Below are positions 25,218-34,124 of a stretch of DNA of 41,839 nucleotides, piece by piece. This DNA comes from Collinsella sp. Lineage in GTDB: Bacteria; Actinomycetota; Coriobacteriia; Coriobacteriales; Coriobacteriaceae. How positions within the stretch are numbered: the stretch's first letter is position 1; each line of letters opens with the position of its first letter. The DNA lies in assembly GCA_019419555.1 (NCBI GenBank), contig DXZR01000018.1:1-41839 (forward strand), given 5' to 3'. The notes under the pieces are model-generated. The model searched no databases. It saw only the letters and a program-made list of their open reading frames with translations, and was not told the origin of the DNA. The translations under genes and the position numbers were made by a program.

Positions 25218-25256
25218 GAACCACCACAAAGGTGCCTGTCCCTTTTTGGTAGGTAG
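25218..25256. repeat. Chimeric palindromic element (left half B, right half A)
   Basis: The left half ACCACCACAAAGGTGCC equals element B; the right half CTGTCCCTTTTTGGTAGG equals element A copies 1 and 3. The two arms still pair imperfectly. Confidence 0.6.
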
Positions 25257-25296
25257 AATTACCCATAAGGTAAGTATGTTTCTGAGTTATTTCGTG

Positions 25297-25326
25297 TTGA
25301 CCCGTCTGAGCGCTATAGGGTATAAC
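25297..25326 (+). promoter_or_regulatory. Sigma-70-type promoter of the glutamate ABC operon
   Basis: TTGACC at 25297-25302, an 18-base spacer and TATAAC at 25321-25326 lie 43 bases before the ATG. This is the best promoter match in the window. Confidence 0.7.
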
Positions 25327-25369
25327 TCTACTCAACCGCTAGGGATTTTATTGAGAAAGGTGTTCTACC

Positions 25370-26365
25370 ATGAGCAAGAACCTCTCCCAGCAGGTCGTTC
25401 TCGACCGCCGCGGCTTCGTTGCCGCCACCTTCGCAACCGTCGCCGGCCTTGGTCTTGCCGGCTGCTCCGACACCAGCGCCGAGGCCGACAAGGGTTCCGC
25501 CGCCGGTTCCTCCAAGAGCTCCGAGGATACCGAGGCTTCCACCACGCTCGATGCCAAGGCATTCGACAAGCTCGTCAACGACGGCCCCAAGGCCGATGAC
25601 GACGCCATCGCCGCCAGCACCTGGGCCACGGCCGTCAAGGACGCCGGCGTCTTTAAGATCGGTGGCGTTCAGACCTCCACGCTCTTCTCCCTCCTCAACG
25701 AGAAAGACGGTCAGACCCGCGGCTTCGATGCCGGTATCGCACAGCTCCTGTCCAACTACATTCTGGGCGAGAACAAGGTCGAGATTACCCAGGTGACCTC
25801 GGACACGCGCGAGTCTGTCCTGCAGAACGGCCAGGTCGACGCTGTCTTTGCCACCTACACCATCACTGACGAGCGCAAGAAACTCGTCTCCTTTGCCGGT
25901 CCCTACTACTACACCCAGCAGGCCATCCTGGTGCTCGCCGATAACGACGACATCAAGAGCGTCGACGACCTGGCCGACAAGAACGTCGCCGTCCAGTCCG
26001 GCTCCAACGGCCCCGCCATCCTGGAGGAGTTCGTTCCCAAGGCCAGCCAGCAGGAGTTCAAGACCGACGAGGAGGCCCGCCAGGCACTCCAGCAGGGCCG
26101 CGTCGATGCCTACGTCATCGATAACAACATGCAGCAGAGCGCCTTGGTCCGCGAGCCCGGTAAGTACAAGATTGCCGGCAAGCCCTTCGGCAGCAAGGAG
26201 CCCTATGGCATCGGTCTGCCGCTCGATTCCGACGGCGTCGCCTTTGTCAACGACTTCCTTAAGAAGATCGAGGATGATGGCACCTGGACCGAGCTGTGGC
26301 AGATCTGCATCGGCGACCGTACGGGCGACACCAATGTTCCCGAGCTGCCCGAGATCGGCGCCTAG
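25370..26365 (+). CDS. Amino-acid (glutamate-type) ABC transporter substrate-binding lipoprotein
   Basis: The 331-residue protein has an N-terminus with a twin-arginine (DRRGFVAAT, Arg13-Arg14), a hydrophobic core and a lipobox LAGC with Cys32. It is probably a Tat- or Sec-exported lipoprotein. A Ser/Glu-rich linker (33-60) follows. The rest is a periplasmic-binding-protein class 3 domain: GFDAGIAQLLSNYILGE, QVDAVFATYTITDERKK, FAGPYYYTQQAILV, and LADKNVAVQSGSNGP. It resembles GluB-type glutamate/glutamine binding proteins. The start at 25370 has GAGAAAGG upstream. It is the first gene of a four-gene importer; a hairpin at 26454-26479 separates it from the permeases. Confidence 0.93.
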   Translation: MSKNLSQQVVLDRRGFVAATFATVAGLGLAGCSDTSAEADKGSAAGSSKSSEDTEASTTLDAKAFDKLVNDGPKADDDAIAASTWATAVKDAGVFKIGGVQTSTLFSLLNEKDGQTRGFDAGIAQLLSNYILGENKVEITQVTSDTRESVLQNGQVDAVFATYTITDERKKLVSFAGPYYYTQQAILVLADNDDIKSVDDLADKNVAVQSGSNGPAILEEFVPKASQQEFKTDEEARQALQQGRVDAYVIDNNMQQSALVREPGKYKIAGKPFGSKEPYGIGLPLDSDGVAFVNDFLKKIEDDGTWTELWQICIGDRTGDTNVPELPEIGA

Positions 26366-26453
26366 GCAGCGAGCCTGGTAACGGCCGCAACGAAACCATA
26401 CGGAAACGCATGATGCGCTTTATTGCGGTAAACTGTTTCCTCACTGAGTTGTC

Positions 26454-26484
26454 GGGGCTTCCGTACACACGGGAGCCCCTTTCC
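26454..26484 (+). terminator. Intra-operon hairpin (partial terminator) after the binding-protein gene
   Basis: GGGGCTTCCGT pairs with ACGGGAGCCCC, with loop ACAC, and is followed by TTTCCTT. Such leaky terminators or mRNA-stabilising hairpins let the binding protein be made in excess over the permeases. Confidence 0.65.
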
Positions 26485-26503
26485 TTATCGGCGGGAGGTC
26501 CGC

Positions 26504-27163
26504 ATGAGTCTCTCCGAACTCTGGTCGCTCTATGGCCAGAACTATATCGACGCGCTGCTAGCAACCTGGGGCATGACGCTCGAATCGTTTGCCATCGCCA
26601 TGGTGCTGGCCGTCGCCGTCACCGTGATGCGCGTGTCGCCGCTCAAGCCGCTGCGCGTCTTTGGCGACCTGTATGTCCAGGTCTTCCGTAACATCCCCGG
26701 CATCGCGCTGCTCATCATCGTCGTCTATGCGCTGCCGCCGCTCAAGGTCGTTCTGCCCTACCGCACCTGCGTTATCGTCGCCACGGTCCTTTTGGGCTCG
26801 GCCTTTGGCTCCGAAAACTTTATGAGCGGCATCAACACCGTCGGCGTCGGCCAGGTGGAAGCCGCCCGCTCGCTCGGCATGAGCTTTAACCGCATCCTCG
26901 CCAAAATCGTGATTCCGCAGGCACTGCGCTCAAGCGTGCTGCCCATGACGAACCTCTTTATCGCCGTCATGCTCACTACCGCCTTGGGCAGCCAGGTGCC
27001 GCTTAAGCCGCAAGAGCTTACCGGCGTGGTGAGCTACATCAACACGCGCTCGCTCGGCGGCGTCGCCGCGTTCTTTATCTCGGCGCTCGGCTACCTGGGC
27101 ACGGCCTTTGTGGTGAGCCACATTGGCAACTACATCGATAAGAAGGTGAGGATCCTCCGATGA
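26504..27163 (+). CDS. Amino-acid ABC transporter permease (GluC-type)
   Basis: The 219-residue permease belongs to the His/Glu/Gln/Arg/opine family (HEQRo). Hydrophobic segments are near residues 20-40, 55-80, 90-110, 150-165 and 185-205. The coupling EAA loop reads VEAARSLGMSFNRILAKIVI with PQALRSSVLPM. The ATG at 26504 is preceded by GGGAGG. Its TGA overlaps the ATG of the next permease (ATGA at 27160-27163), indicating coupled translation. It pairs with the second permease to form the membrane channel. Confidence 0.94.
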   Translation: MSLSELWSLYGQNYIDALLATWGMTLESFAIAMVLAVAVTVMRVSPLKPLRVFGDLYVQVFRNIPGIALLIIVVYALPPLKVVLPYRTCVIVATVLLGSAFGSENFMSGINTVGVGQVEAARSLGMSFNRILAKIVIPQALRSSVLPMTNLFIAVMLTTALGSQVPLKPQELTGVVSYINTRSLGGVAAFFISALGYLGTAFVVSHIGNYIDKKVRILR

Positions 27164-27993
27164 GCAAGCACTCCTCCCCTGCGCTTACCATGCGCGATGC
27201 GCTCTACGAGGCTCCCGGCCCCAAGATGCGCGCCAAGATTCGCATCGGCACCGCCATCTCACTCGTCGCCGTCGCCGCGCTCGTCGCCCTGGTACTGCAG
27301 CGCTTTTATGTGACCGGCCAGCTTTCGGTCCACTATTGGTATTTCTTTACGCACCTCACCACCTGGAAGTTCTTGCTTGCCGGCTTTGAGGGCACCGTTA
27401 AAGTCGCACTCACCGCTGGCGCCATCGCGCTGGTGCTGGGCTTAGCCCTTATGCTCGGCCGCACCAGCGACATTAAGCCGCTGCAGCTGGTCTGCCGCGT
27501 GCTTACCGACTTCTTCCGCGGTGTGCCGAGCCTGCTGTTTATCTACTTCTTCTTTTTGGTGCTGCCCCAGTACAAGATCGCGCTACCGTCGTTTTGGATG
27601 CTCACGCTTCCCGTCGCGCTCGCCGCAGCCGGCGTACTTGCCGAGATCTTCCGCGCCGGCGTCAACGCCGTACCGCGCGGGCAGGTCGAGGCGGCCCAGG
27701 CGCTCGGTCTCTCCAAGGCTAAAACCACCTTTAAAATCGTATTGCCCCAAGCGATTCGGTTTATTATTCCGTCGTTGATCTCACAACTTGTAGTCGTGGT
27801 CAAGGACACCACCGTCGCCTATGTGGTGAGCTATCCCGACCTGATGCAAAATGCCCGCGTGCTCATTACCAACTACGACGCCCTCGTGTCGGCCTACCTG
27901 GTGATCGCAGTCATCTACATCCTCATCAACGTCGCGATCAACAAGGCCGCTGTCTATGTTTCGCACAAGACCGGCGCGACCATCATCCGCTAA
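27160..27993 (+). CDS. Amino-acid ABC transporter permease (GluD-type)
   Basis: The 277-residue second permease has an extended N-terminus with one additional helix (about residues 30-50), as in GluD. The core shows FEGTVKVALTAGAIALVLGL, DFFRGVPSLLFIYFFFLVLP and the EAA loop RGQVEAAQALGLSKAKTTFK. It ends in four C-terminal helices including LISQLVVVVKDTTVAYVVSY. It starts within the stop codon of the preceding permease. With the ATPase and binding protein it completes a class-3 polar amino-acid importer. Confidence 0.94.
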   Translation: MSKHSSPALTMRDALYEAPGPKMRAKIRIGTAISLVAVAALVALVLQRFYVTGQLSVHYWYFFTHLTTWKFLLAGFEGTVKVALTAGAIALVLGLALMLGRTSDIKPLQLVCRVLTDFFRGVPSLLFIYFFFLVLPQYKIALPSFWMLTLPVALAAAGVLAEIFRAGVNAVPRGQVEAAQALGLSKAKTTFKIVLPQAIRFIIPSLISQLVVVVKDTTVAYVVSYPDLMQNARVLITNYDALVSAYLVIAVIYILINVAINKAAVYVSHKTGATIIR

Positions 27994-28029
27994 CGCTTTA
28001 CCATTTCGAGTCATAAGGAGCCGAGCACC

Positions 28030-28794
<765 letters not shown>

Positions 28795-28805
28795 CCAGAC
28801 CGCCC

Positions 28806-28839
28806 CGTGGGACAAATCCATTGAAAGTGTTGTCCCACG
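28806..28839. repeat. Hairpin CGTGGGACAA...TTGTCCCACG
   Basis: A perfect 10 bp stem with a 14-base loop lies directly after the ABC ATPase stop. There is no T-run, so it is more likely a repeat or mRNA-end structure than a terminator. Confidence 0.55.
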
Positions 28840-28882
28840 TCTCTCATGCGCCCTGTCACCTTCAGATTCGAAAGCCGCACCC

Positions 28883-29692
28883 ATGATCGGAACCCGTACT
28901 TCCTCGTCCTACACCCCGCACGTCGACGTTGCCCCCGCTGACCGTCCACTCATCCTGGTAGCGCCGCGTTGGGAAGAAGCGAAGCCGTTTTTGAGCGAGA
29001 CGCTCTCCCCCAACGAGGAGATTGCGAGCGTCTTTGTCGATGCCATCCTTGCCGCCGGCGGCCTGCCGCTGCAGATGTCCATCACCGAGGACATTGAGGT
29101 CATCCGTCATTACGTCGATATCGCCGACGGCATCGCCATTCCCGGCGGCCCCGATGTCAATCCCAAACGTTGGGGCGATGATCGACCCTACGACCCCACC
29201 CTCTGCTGCGAGATCCGCGATAGCTTTGAGTTTAAGCTGGTCGGCGAGGTGCTCCGCGCCAAAAAGCCGCTCTTTACCACCTGCCGCGGCACGCAGTTGC
29301 TCAATGTCGCCACCGGCGGCACCCTGTGCATGGACGTGCCAAGCCTGGGTGCGCGCGAGGGCCGCACGCAGTGGCGCCACACCCACGTGCTCAACGACCC
29401 CGTGCATCCCGTCGAGGTCGTGCCGGGCTCGTTGCTGGAGCGCGCGCTTGGCGGGCACAGGCTTATCCAGACCAACTCCGCACACCACTGCTGCGTCGAT
29501 CGTCTGGGTAAAAGCACGCGCTTGGTCGCCAAGGCAACCGATGGCGTGCCCGAGCGCATCGAAGTCGAAGGCCAACCCTTCTGCCTGGGCGTGCAATGGC
29601 ATCCCGAGTACACCTGGCAGACGCTCGAGACCGACTTTAACCTCTGGAAGTCGTTTGTCGAGGCGGCAGCCAAGGTCAAGCAGGCCCGCTAG
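28883..29692 (+). CDS. Class I glutamine amidotransferase-like (peptidase C26, PuuD-type) hydrolase
   Basis: The 269-residue protein has a gamma-glutamyl hydrolase/PuuD fold. IAIPGGPDVNPKRWG lies in the middle of the first half. The nucleophile elbow is TTCRGTQLLNV (Cys134), and the His240-Glu242 dyad is in VQWHPEYTW. These enzymes cleave gamma-glutamyl bonds, for example gamma-glutamyl-GABA, or release peptides from folates. The ATG at 28883 is chosen; the frame is open further upstream into the ATPase gene but without a site. Its position 90 bases after a glutamate-type importer suggests use of gamma-glutamyl compounds, an inference. A strong terminator follows. Confidence 0.9.
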   Translation: MIGTRTSSSYTPHVDVAPADRPLILVAPRWEEAKPFLSETLSPNEEIASVFVDAILAAGGLPLQMSITEDIEVIRHYVDIADGIAIPGGPDVNPKRWGDDRPYDPTLCCEIRDSFEFKLVGEVLRAKKPLFTTCRGTQLLNVATGGTLCMDVPSLGAREGRTQWRHTHVLNDPVHPVEVVPGSLLERALGGHRLIQTNSAHHCCVDRLGKSTRLVAKATDGVPERIEVEGQPFCLGVQWHPEYTWQTLETDFNLWKSFVEAAAKVKQAR

Positions 29693-29713
29693 CACGCGAA
29701 CCACAAAACAGAT

Positions 29714-29757
29714 AAGGGCGCCCCGCCGGCCACATGGTCCGGCGGGGCGCCCTTTCA
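29714..29757. terminator. Bidirectional rho-independent terminator
   Basis: AGGGCGCCCCGCCGG pairs with CCGGCGGGGCGCCCT, a perfect 15 bp stem, followed by TTTC on the plus strand and by TTATC on the minus strand. It separates the hydrolase gene from the convergent Hpt gene. Confidence 0.88.
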
Positions 29758-29797
29758 CCTATATGTGGCCGGCAAGCAGCCCAAGGCTCGCAAGCTC

Positions 29798-30154
29798 TTA
29801 TTCAGCCGCCTCGCGCAGAGCCGACATCGTTGCCGCATATTGTTGCTGCAGCGCATGCATTCCCTCGCGAGCGCCGTCAACGGCATCGGCGCCGCGCAGT
29901 GCCTCGGTCACCACAACCGCCGGCTCGTACAGATTATCGAATCCCAGATTCTGGCTCACGCCCTTGAGCGTGTGCGCTGCCATAAACGCACCTTTGGCGT
30001 CTCCCGCCGCCATGGCGGCCTCCAGCTTGTCCATGCTCTCGTCATCCAAAAACTTGAGGGCAAAGCGGGCAAGCATTTCCCCGCCCATCAGCCGAGCGCA
30101 CGCGTCATCATAATTGGCGCCGATCTTCTCATACGCCTCACGCATGGAAATCAT
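29798..30154 (-). CDS. Stand-alone Hpt (histidine phosphotransfer) domain protein
   Basis: The 118-residue protein folds as a single Hpt helical bundle. The phospho-accepting site is AAHTLKGVSQNLGF with His61, the exact HxLKG motif. It shuttles phosphate between a hybrid kinase receiver and other receivers. It follows the GGDEF-REC-HD-GYP regulator on the same strand (23-base gap). The probable start at 30154 has only a moderate ribosome-binding site. The partner receiver is most simply the REC domain of the upstream protein; no histidine kinase is encoded nearby. Confidence 0.9.
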   Translation of the reverse strand: MISMREAYEKIGANYDDACARLMGGEMLARFALKFLDDESMDKLEAAMAAGDAKGAFMAAHTLKGVSQNLGFDNLYEPAVVVTEALRGADAVDGAREGMHALQQQYAATMSALREAAE

Positions 30155-30177
30155 GGATTAAAACTCCTTTGGTCAAA

Positions 30178-32058
30178 CTAGATCGTGGGAAACGCGACGA
30201 CGTCGGCGGGGCGTGCCAACGTCTCGGCAATACGGTCTTGCACCTCGAGCAGGCAGTCGAGCAACAGCGGGTTAAAGGTGCCGCACTTACCGTTCAGGAT
30301 CATCTGGATCGCCTCCTTGTGCGGGATAGCGTCCTTGTACACGCGCACGCTCGTCAGAGCATCGTACACGTCGGCCACCGAAACCACCTGTGCGGCAATG
30401 GGAATATCGTCGCCCTTAAGGCCATCGGGATAACCCTTGCCGTCCCAGCGCTCGTGGTGCCAACGCGCAATCTGGTACGCATATTCCATAAGCGCATTGC
30501 CGACGTGATGTCGGCCCAGCTCAAGCAACATGTCGGCGCCAATCGTAGTATGCGTCTTCATAATCTCGAACTCCTCGGACGTAAGACGTCCGGGTTTGTT
30601 GAGAATCGCATCGTCAATCGCCATCTTGCCGATATCGTGCAGCGCCGAAGCCAGGGCAATCGTGGAGCGTTCCTCGTTGTCGAGGGAAATGGTGTCGCTA
30701 CGCTGGACCAGACAGCCAAGCAGCAGCTCGGTCAGCTTTTCGATATTCGTAACGTGCCTGCCGCTCTCGCCATTGCGAAGTTCCATGACACCGGCCATGA
30801 TGTCGATGAGCATGCGACTGTTCTTGACGCGCTCGTTGTACTGCTGGGACAGCAGGCTCGTCAGGCGGCGCTGTTTGGCGTACAGACGGATAGTGTTGCT
30901 TACACGACGGCGCACGACACGGGCGTCAAACGGGCGGCTGATATAGTCCGAGGCGCCCAGCTCGTACGCACGCAGAACCACATCGTCGGATTCTTCGCTC
31001 GAAATCATGATGACAGGCAGATTGTCAACAACCGATCGGCGCGACAGATCGGCCAGCACCTCAAAGCCGCTCACGCCCGGCATGACAATGTCCAGCAGCA
31101 CGAGCGACAACTCATCGCCATAGCGGTCGACCATATCGAGCGCCGTACGACCGTTTTCGGCCTCGAGGATGCAATACTCGTCCTTGAGCATCTCGTTGAG
31201 AATGGCTCGGTTCATCTCGGAGTCATCGACGATAAGCACCAAAGGCTTTTCGCTTTGGAAGGCCTCGATGAAATCGCCATCGGTCACGACCGTACCGGCT
31301 TTTGCCTTAGCACGGCTCAGTAACTGGACAGCGCGGCCAACGCCCTCATCAACCGTCTCGCCATGAATGCGAACGCCACCAACACATGCCGTCAAGCTCA
31401 CGTGCTCATGGCCCGGAACAATCGTGGCATGAACGGCATCGGACACCTGATGCAGGCGACGGGTGAAGTCATCGGAGGGAATATTGGGCATGACGACCAC
31501 AAACTTGTCGCAGCCATAGCGTACAAGCTCGTCAGTCGAACGAATTCCGCTGCGTATGGCTGTCGCCACAGCACCGAGCGCAAGGTCGCCGGCATGACGG
31601 CCACACGTATCGTTGAAGACCCTAAAATCATCAAGGTCGATCACCGCAACGCCGGCATTCATGCGGGCGCTACGGAGCTTTTCCTCGTAATATCGGCGAT
31701 TGCGCACACTCGTCAGCACGTCGGTGTAGACGAGGTCCTCTTCTGCAGCCTCTTGCTCATCAATCGGACGCACCATCAACAAGACGTGAGGCTCGCCCTC
31801 GACCTTTAGAGGGCGCAGGCGAGCGCGGTACTCGGTACCATCATTGAGTAGCCGCTCCGACACCTCATCCGAATCTGCCAAGGCCTCAAGACTCGACTGA
31901 CGCAGACAAGGGCAGCGATTGCCGGCGAGCAGGCAGTTAGGCTCGCTCTTAATCTGATCGGCCGACAGCAAACGCACCACGGGGTAGGTCTTCGCGACGC
32001 GGGCGACCTCGGCGGCAGCCTCCTCGTCGGTTAGATTGACCTCGTGATTATTGAACAT
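30178..32058 (-). CDS. Hybrid regulator: Cys-containing sensor region, degenerate GGDEF, REC, HD-GYP
   Basis: The protein has 626 residues. Residues 1-105 form a small sensor-like domain with Cys42, Cys49 and Cys51. Residues 108-262 are a GGDEF domain: TDVLTSVRNRRYYEEKL, DLDDFRVFND, and YGCDKF (181-186) at the catalytic signature. GCDKF instead of GGDEF argues against cyclase activity. Residues 272-392 are a receiver with LIVDDS (Asp278-Asp279), phospho-acceptor Asp323 (LLDIVMPG) and an Arg at the usual lysine position (SRPF). Residues 415-626 are an HD-GYP domain with ALHDIGK (His474-Asp475) and HHERWDGKGYPDG, matching active cyclic-di-GMP phosphodiesterases. The likely role is phosphorelay-controlled cyclic-dinucleotide breakdown. 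The Hpt gene follows. Confidence 0.92.
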   Translation of the reverse strand: MFNNHEVNLTDEEAAAEVARVAKTYPVVRLLSADQIKSEPNCLLAGNRCPCLRQSSLEALADSDEVSERLLNDGTEYRARLRPLKVEGEPHVLLMVRPIDEQEAAEEDLVYTDVLTSVRNRRYYEEKLRSARMNAGVAVIDLDDFRVFNDTCGRHAGDLALGAVATAIRSGIRSTDELVRYGCDKFVVVMPNIPSDDFTRRLHQVSDAVHATIVPGHEHVSLTACVGGVRIHGETVDEGVGRAVQLLSRAKAKAGTVVTDGDFIEAFQSEKPLVLIVDDSEMNRAILNEMLKDEYCILEAENGRTALDMVDRYGDELSLVLLDIVMPGVSGFEVLADLSRRSVVDNLPVIMISSEESDDVVLRAYELGASDYISRPFDARVVRRRVSNTIRLYAKQRRLTSLLSQQYNERVKNSRMLIDIMAGVMELRNGESGRHVTNIEKLTELLLGCLVQRSDTISLDNEERSTIALASALHDIGKMAIDDAILNKPGRLTSEEFEIMKTHTTIGADMLLELGRHHVGNALMEYAYQIARWHHERWDGKGYPDGLKGDDIPIAAQVVSVADVYDALTSVRVYKDAIPHKEAIQMILNGKCGTFNPLLLDCLLEVQDRIAETLARPADVVAFPTI

Positions 32059-32269
32059 ATGGGGGCCTTTCTATCGTTACGCACGGCAACGGTGCATATC
32101 AAATGGTACAAGGGTAACATCTAACAACTGCAGGCAAACGCGCGATTATCGTTACATTTTTATGACCTGGCAAACGGCGGTAATGGAGCCGCGGGCGCGC
32201 GGTTATGGGCGCATTCGTTAACAATGACGAAACGCTAACAGTCCCCCTCCCCGCAGGTCATCGAGCGTG

Positions 32270-33067
32270 CTAACGCTCCAAGATATCGCGAACGGCGTTT
32301 GCCGCCGTAACGGGACGATCGCGCAGACCGTTATGCGCGCCCGGGATCATCACAAGGGGGCAATTGAGATATTCGGCAGCCGCTCGCGTGCCAGCCTCGC
32401 GGGGCGTATCGACCGAAAGCTCGCCCAAAAACACAGCCGACACCGCCTTTGACGCGCAGGCGCGCTCCCAGTCGGGAGCATATGTCATATTTGTTCCGTA
32501 TTCATTGGCCATGAAGCAACGACCATTGCGCAGGGCATGTTTGGCTTCCGCCTTAGTCGTCCCAGGAGCCTCGGGGTCCAAGTCGCCGAGGGCTCCCAAG
32601 AAAAGCCGGAGCGCCCTTGAAACCTTTCCAGCCGCAATCATATCGAGCAAAACCGGAGCTGCGCCCATGCCGACGCCTTCGGCCGACACAGCCGGCTCGT
32701 GCAGAATCGCACGGGCGACGAGATGGGGTTCGGCGCGAAGAAGCTCCAGCGCCACCAACGTACCGGCGCTGTGCGCAAGCACATTTGTCGGAGCGCCGAC
32801 GTGTTCGATCACGGCCTGCAGGTCGGCGGCCTGAGCGGCAAGATCATAGCTGCCGTCTGCCGCTTCGCTGCTGTCACCACAGCCGCGGCGGTCGTAGGCA
32901 ATTACACGATAGTTGCGGCTGAGCTCACAAGCGATGCCGTCGAAAAATGTGCCGTCGACACAAGCGCCGTGCACGCACACCAAAGCAGGAGTATCAGGCG
33001 ACACATCCGGGCCGGCATATTCGCGACAGGCAATCGTGGTGCCCGCATTCTCGACCGTAAAATCCAT
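32270..33067 (-). CDS. Alpha/beta hydrolase fold protein
   Basis: The 265-residue protein shows CVHGACVDGTFFDG (oxyanion loop), YDRRGCGDS, the nucleophile elbow LAHSAGTLVAL (Ser100) and a C-terminal IPGAHNG providing the catalytic His. This is the common esterase/lipase/haloperoxidase-like fold; the natural substrate cannot be predicted. There is no signal peptide, so it is cytosolic. Two Cys (31 and 36) flank the oxyanion region. It is monocistronic and upstream of the GGDEF-REC-HD-GYP gene with about 210 bases between, so probably unrelated. Confidence 0.9.
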   Translation of the reverse strand: MDFTVENAGTTIACREYAGPDVSPDTPALVCVHGACVDGTFFDGIACELSRNYRVIAYDRRGCGDSSEAADGSYDLAAQAADLQAVIEHVGAPTNVLAHSAGTLVALELLRAEPHLVARAILHEPAVSAEGVGMGAAPVLLDMIAAGKVSRALRLFLGALGDLDPEAPGTTKAEAKHALRNGRCFMANEYGTNMTYAPDWERACASKAVSAVFLGELSVDTPREAGTRAAAEYLNCPLVMIPGAHNGLRDRPVTAANAVRDILER

Positions 33068-33286
33068 GTTGTGCCCCCATCATCAATGCCCATCCAGCTG
33101 CACGTCAGTACGGTTGGATGGACCCGCATTGCCTTACGACTTGTTAACAGATTAACTGTACCCGACCCGAGGCTTTTCATGGCACGGCATCATGAGCGAC
33201 GTGAAAAAACGAAACTTGTAAAGCAAGAGCCCACACCCTGCTTCGGAGCCGATGCTATGCTTAGGCACAATTGTCTTGAGGAGCAT

Positions 33287-34069
33287 ATGTCTATGTCTAC
33301 GTTTTTGAATGCCAGCCCCATCTTTGGGCCCGTTCGCAGCCGTCGCCTTGGTCTCTCGCTCGGCGTCAACATGATGCCGGCCAGCGGCAAAATCTGCACG
33401 TTCGACTGCATTTACTGCGAAAACGGCCTCAACGCCGAGCGCCCCTGCCATGAGCCGTACAACACGGCCGCCGTGGTACTCGACGCGCTCGAGGCAAAGC
33501 TGCGCGAGATGGCAGCCGAGGGCGAGCTCCCCGATGTGATCACCTTCGCAGGCAACGGCGAGCCCACCGCCGCACCGGAGTTTCCGCAGGCCATTGCCGG
33601 CGCCGTCGCGCTGCGCGACGAGCTTGCCCCAAACTCCAAGATCGCCGTGCTCTCCAACGGCACGCGCGCCGACCGCCCCGAGGTGCACGACGCGCTCATG
33701 ATGGTCGACGACAACATTCTTAAGCTCGATACCGTCGACCCGGCGTTTATCCAGCTGCTCGACCAGCCTGTTGGCCCCTACGACGTCGAGCACCAGATCG
33801 AGACGTTCGCAAGCTTTGACGGTCACGTTATTATCCAGACGATCTTTTTGACCGGCGAGTATCAGGGCAAGCCCATCGACAACACCGGCGAGGAGTACGT
33901 TGCCCCCTGGCTCGCGGCGCTTGAGCGTATTCGCCCACAAGAAGCGACCATCTACACGGTGGCGCGCGAGACACCGGTCGCCGGACTTGCTAAAGCGGCG
34001 CCTGAGGTGCTCGACGCCATTGCCGCGCGCGTCCAAGCCCTCGGCATTCCCTGCCAGGTGAGCTACTAG
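33287..34069 (+). CDS. Radical SAM protein
   Basis: The 260-residue protein has the radical SAM cluster motif CTFDCIYC (Cys37, Cys41, Cys44). It follows FGPVRSRRLGLSLGVNMMP, typical of a group of small radical SAM proteins. A glycine-rich AGNGEPT and the SNGT strand follow. Homologues lack an assigned reaction; some sit with B12- or metal-related genes, absent here. There are two candidate ATGs: 33287 (three bases after GAGGAG) and 33293 (nine bases after). The latter has better spacing. It needs a [4Fe-4S] cluster, possibly supplied by the Nfu protein at 8447. Confidence 0.88.
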   Translation: MSMSTFLNASPIFGPVRSRRLGLSLGVNMMPASGKICTFDCIYCENGLNAERPCHEPYNTAAVVLDALEAKLREMAAEGELPDVITFAGNGEPTAAPEFPQAIAGAVALRDELAPNSKIAVLSNGTRADRPEVHDALMMVDDNILKLDTVDPAFIQLLDQPVGPYDVEHQIETFASFDGHVIIQTIFLTGEYQGKPIDNTGEEYVAPWLAALERIRPQEATIYTVARETPVAGLAKAAPEVLDAIAARVQALGIPCQVSY

Positions 34070-34124
34070 CGCGCAGCTGCTCTGAAGGTGGGCTATACTA
34101 GCTGCGAATGAAAGGAAGTTAGCC

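Larger units (their letters stand above)
25038..25296. other. Repeat-rich non-coding gap before the glutamate ABC operon
   Basis: The gap holds two diverged copies of a 60-base palindromic unit (25050-25108, 25131-25190) and one chimeric A/B element (25218-25256). No gene, tRNA or convincing ORF is present. It is more AT-rich than the surroundings. Confidence 0.7.

Noticed and set aside
32699..33286. Extended N-terminus for the radical SAM frame
   Set aside because: Antisense to the alpha/beta hydrolase and a non-coding gap; the radical SAM family start is at 33287 or 33293.
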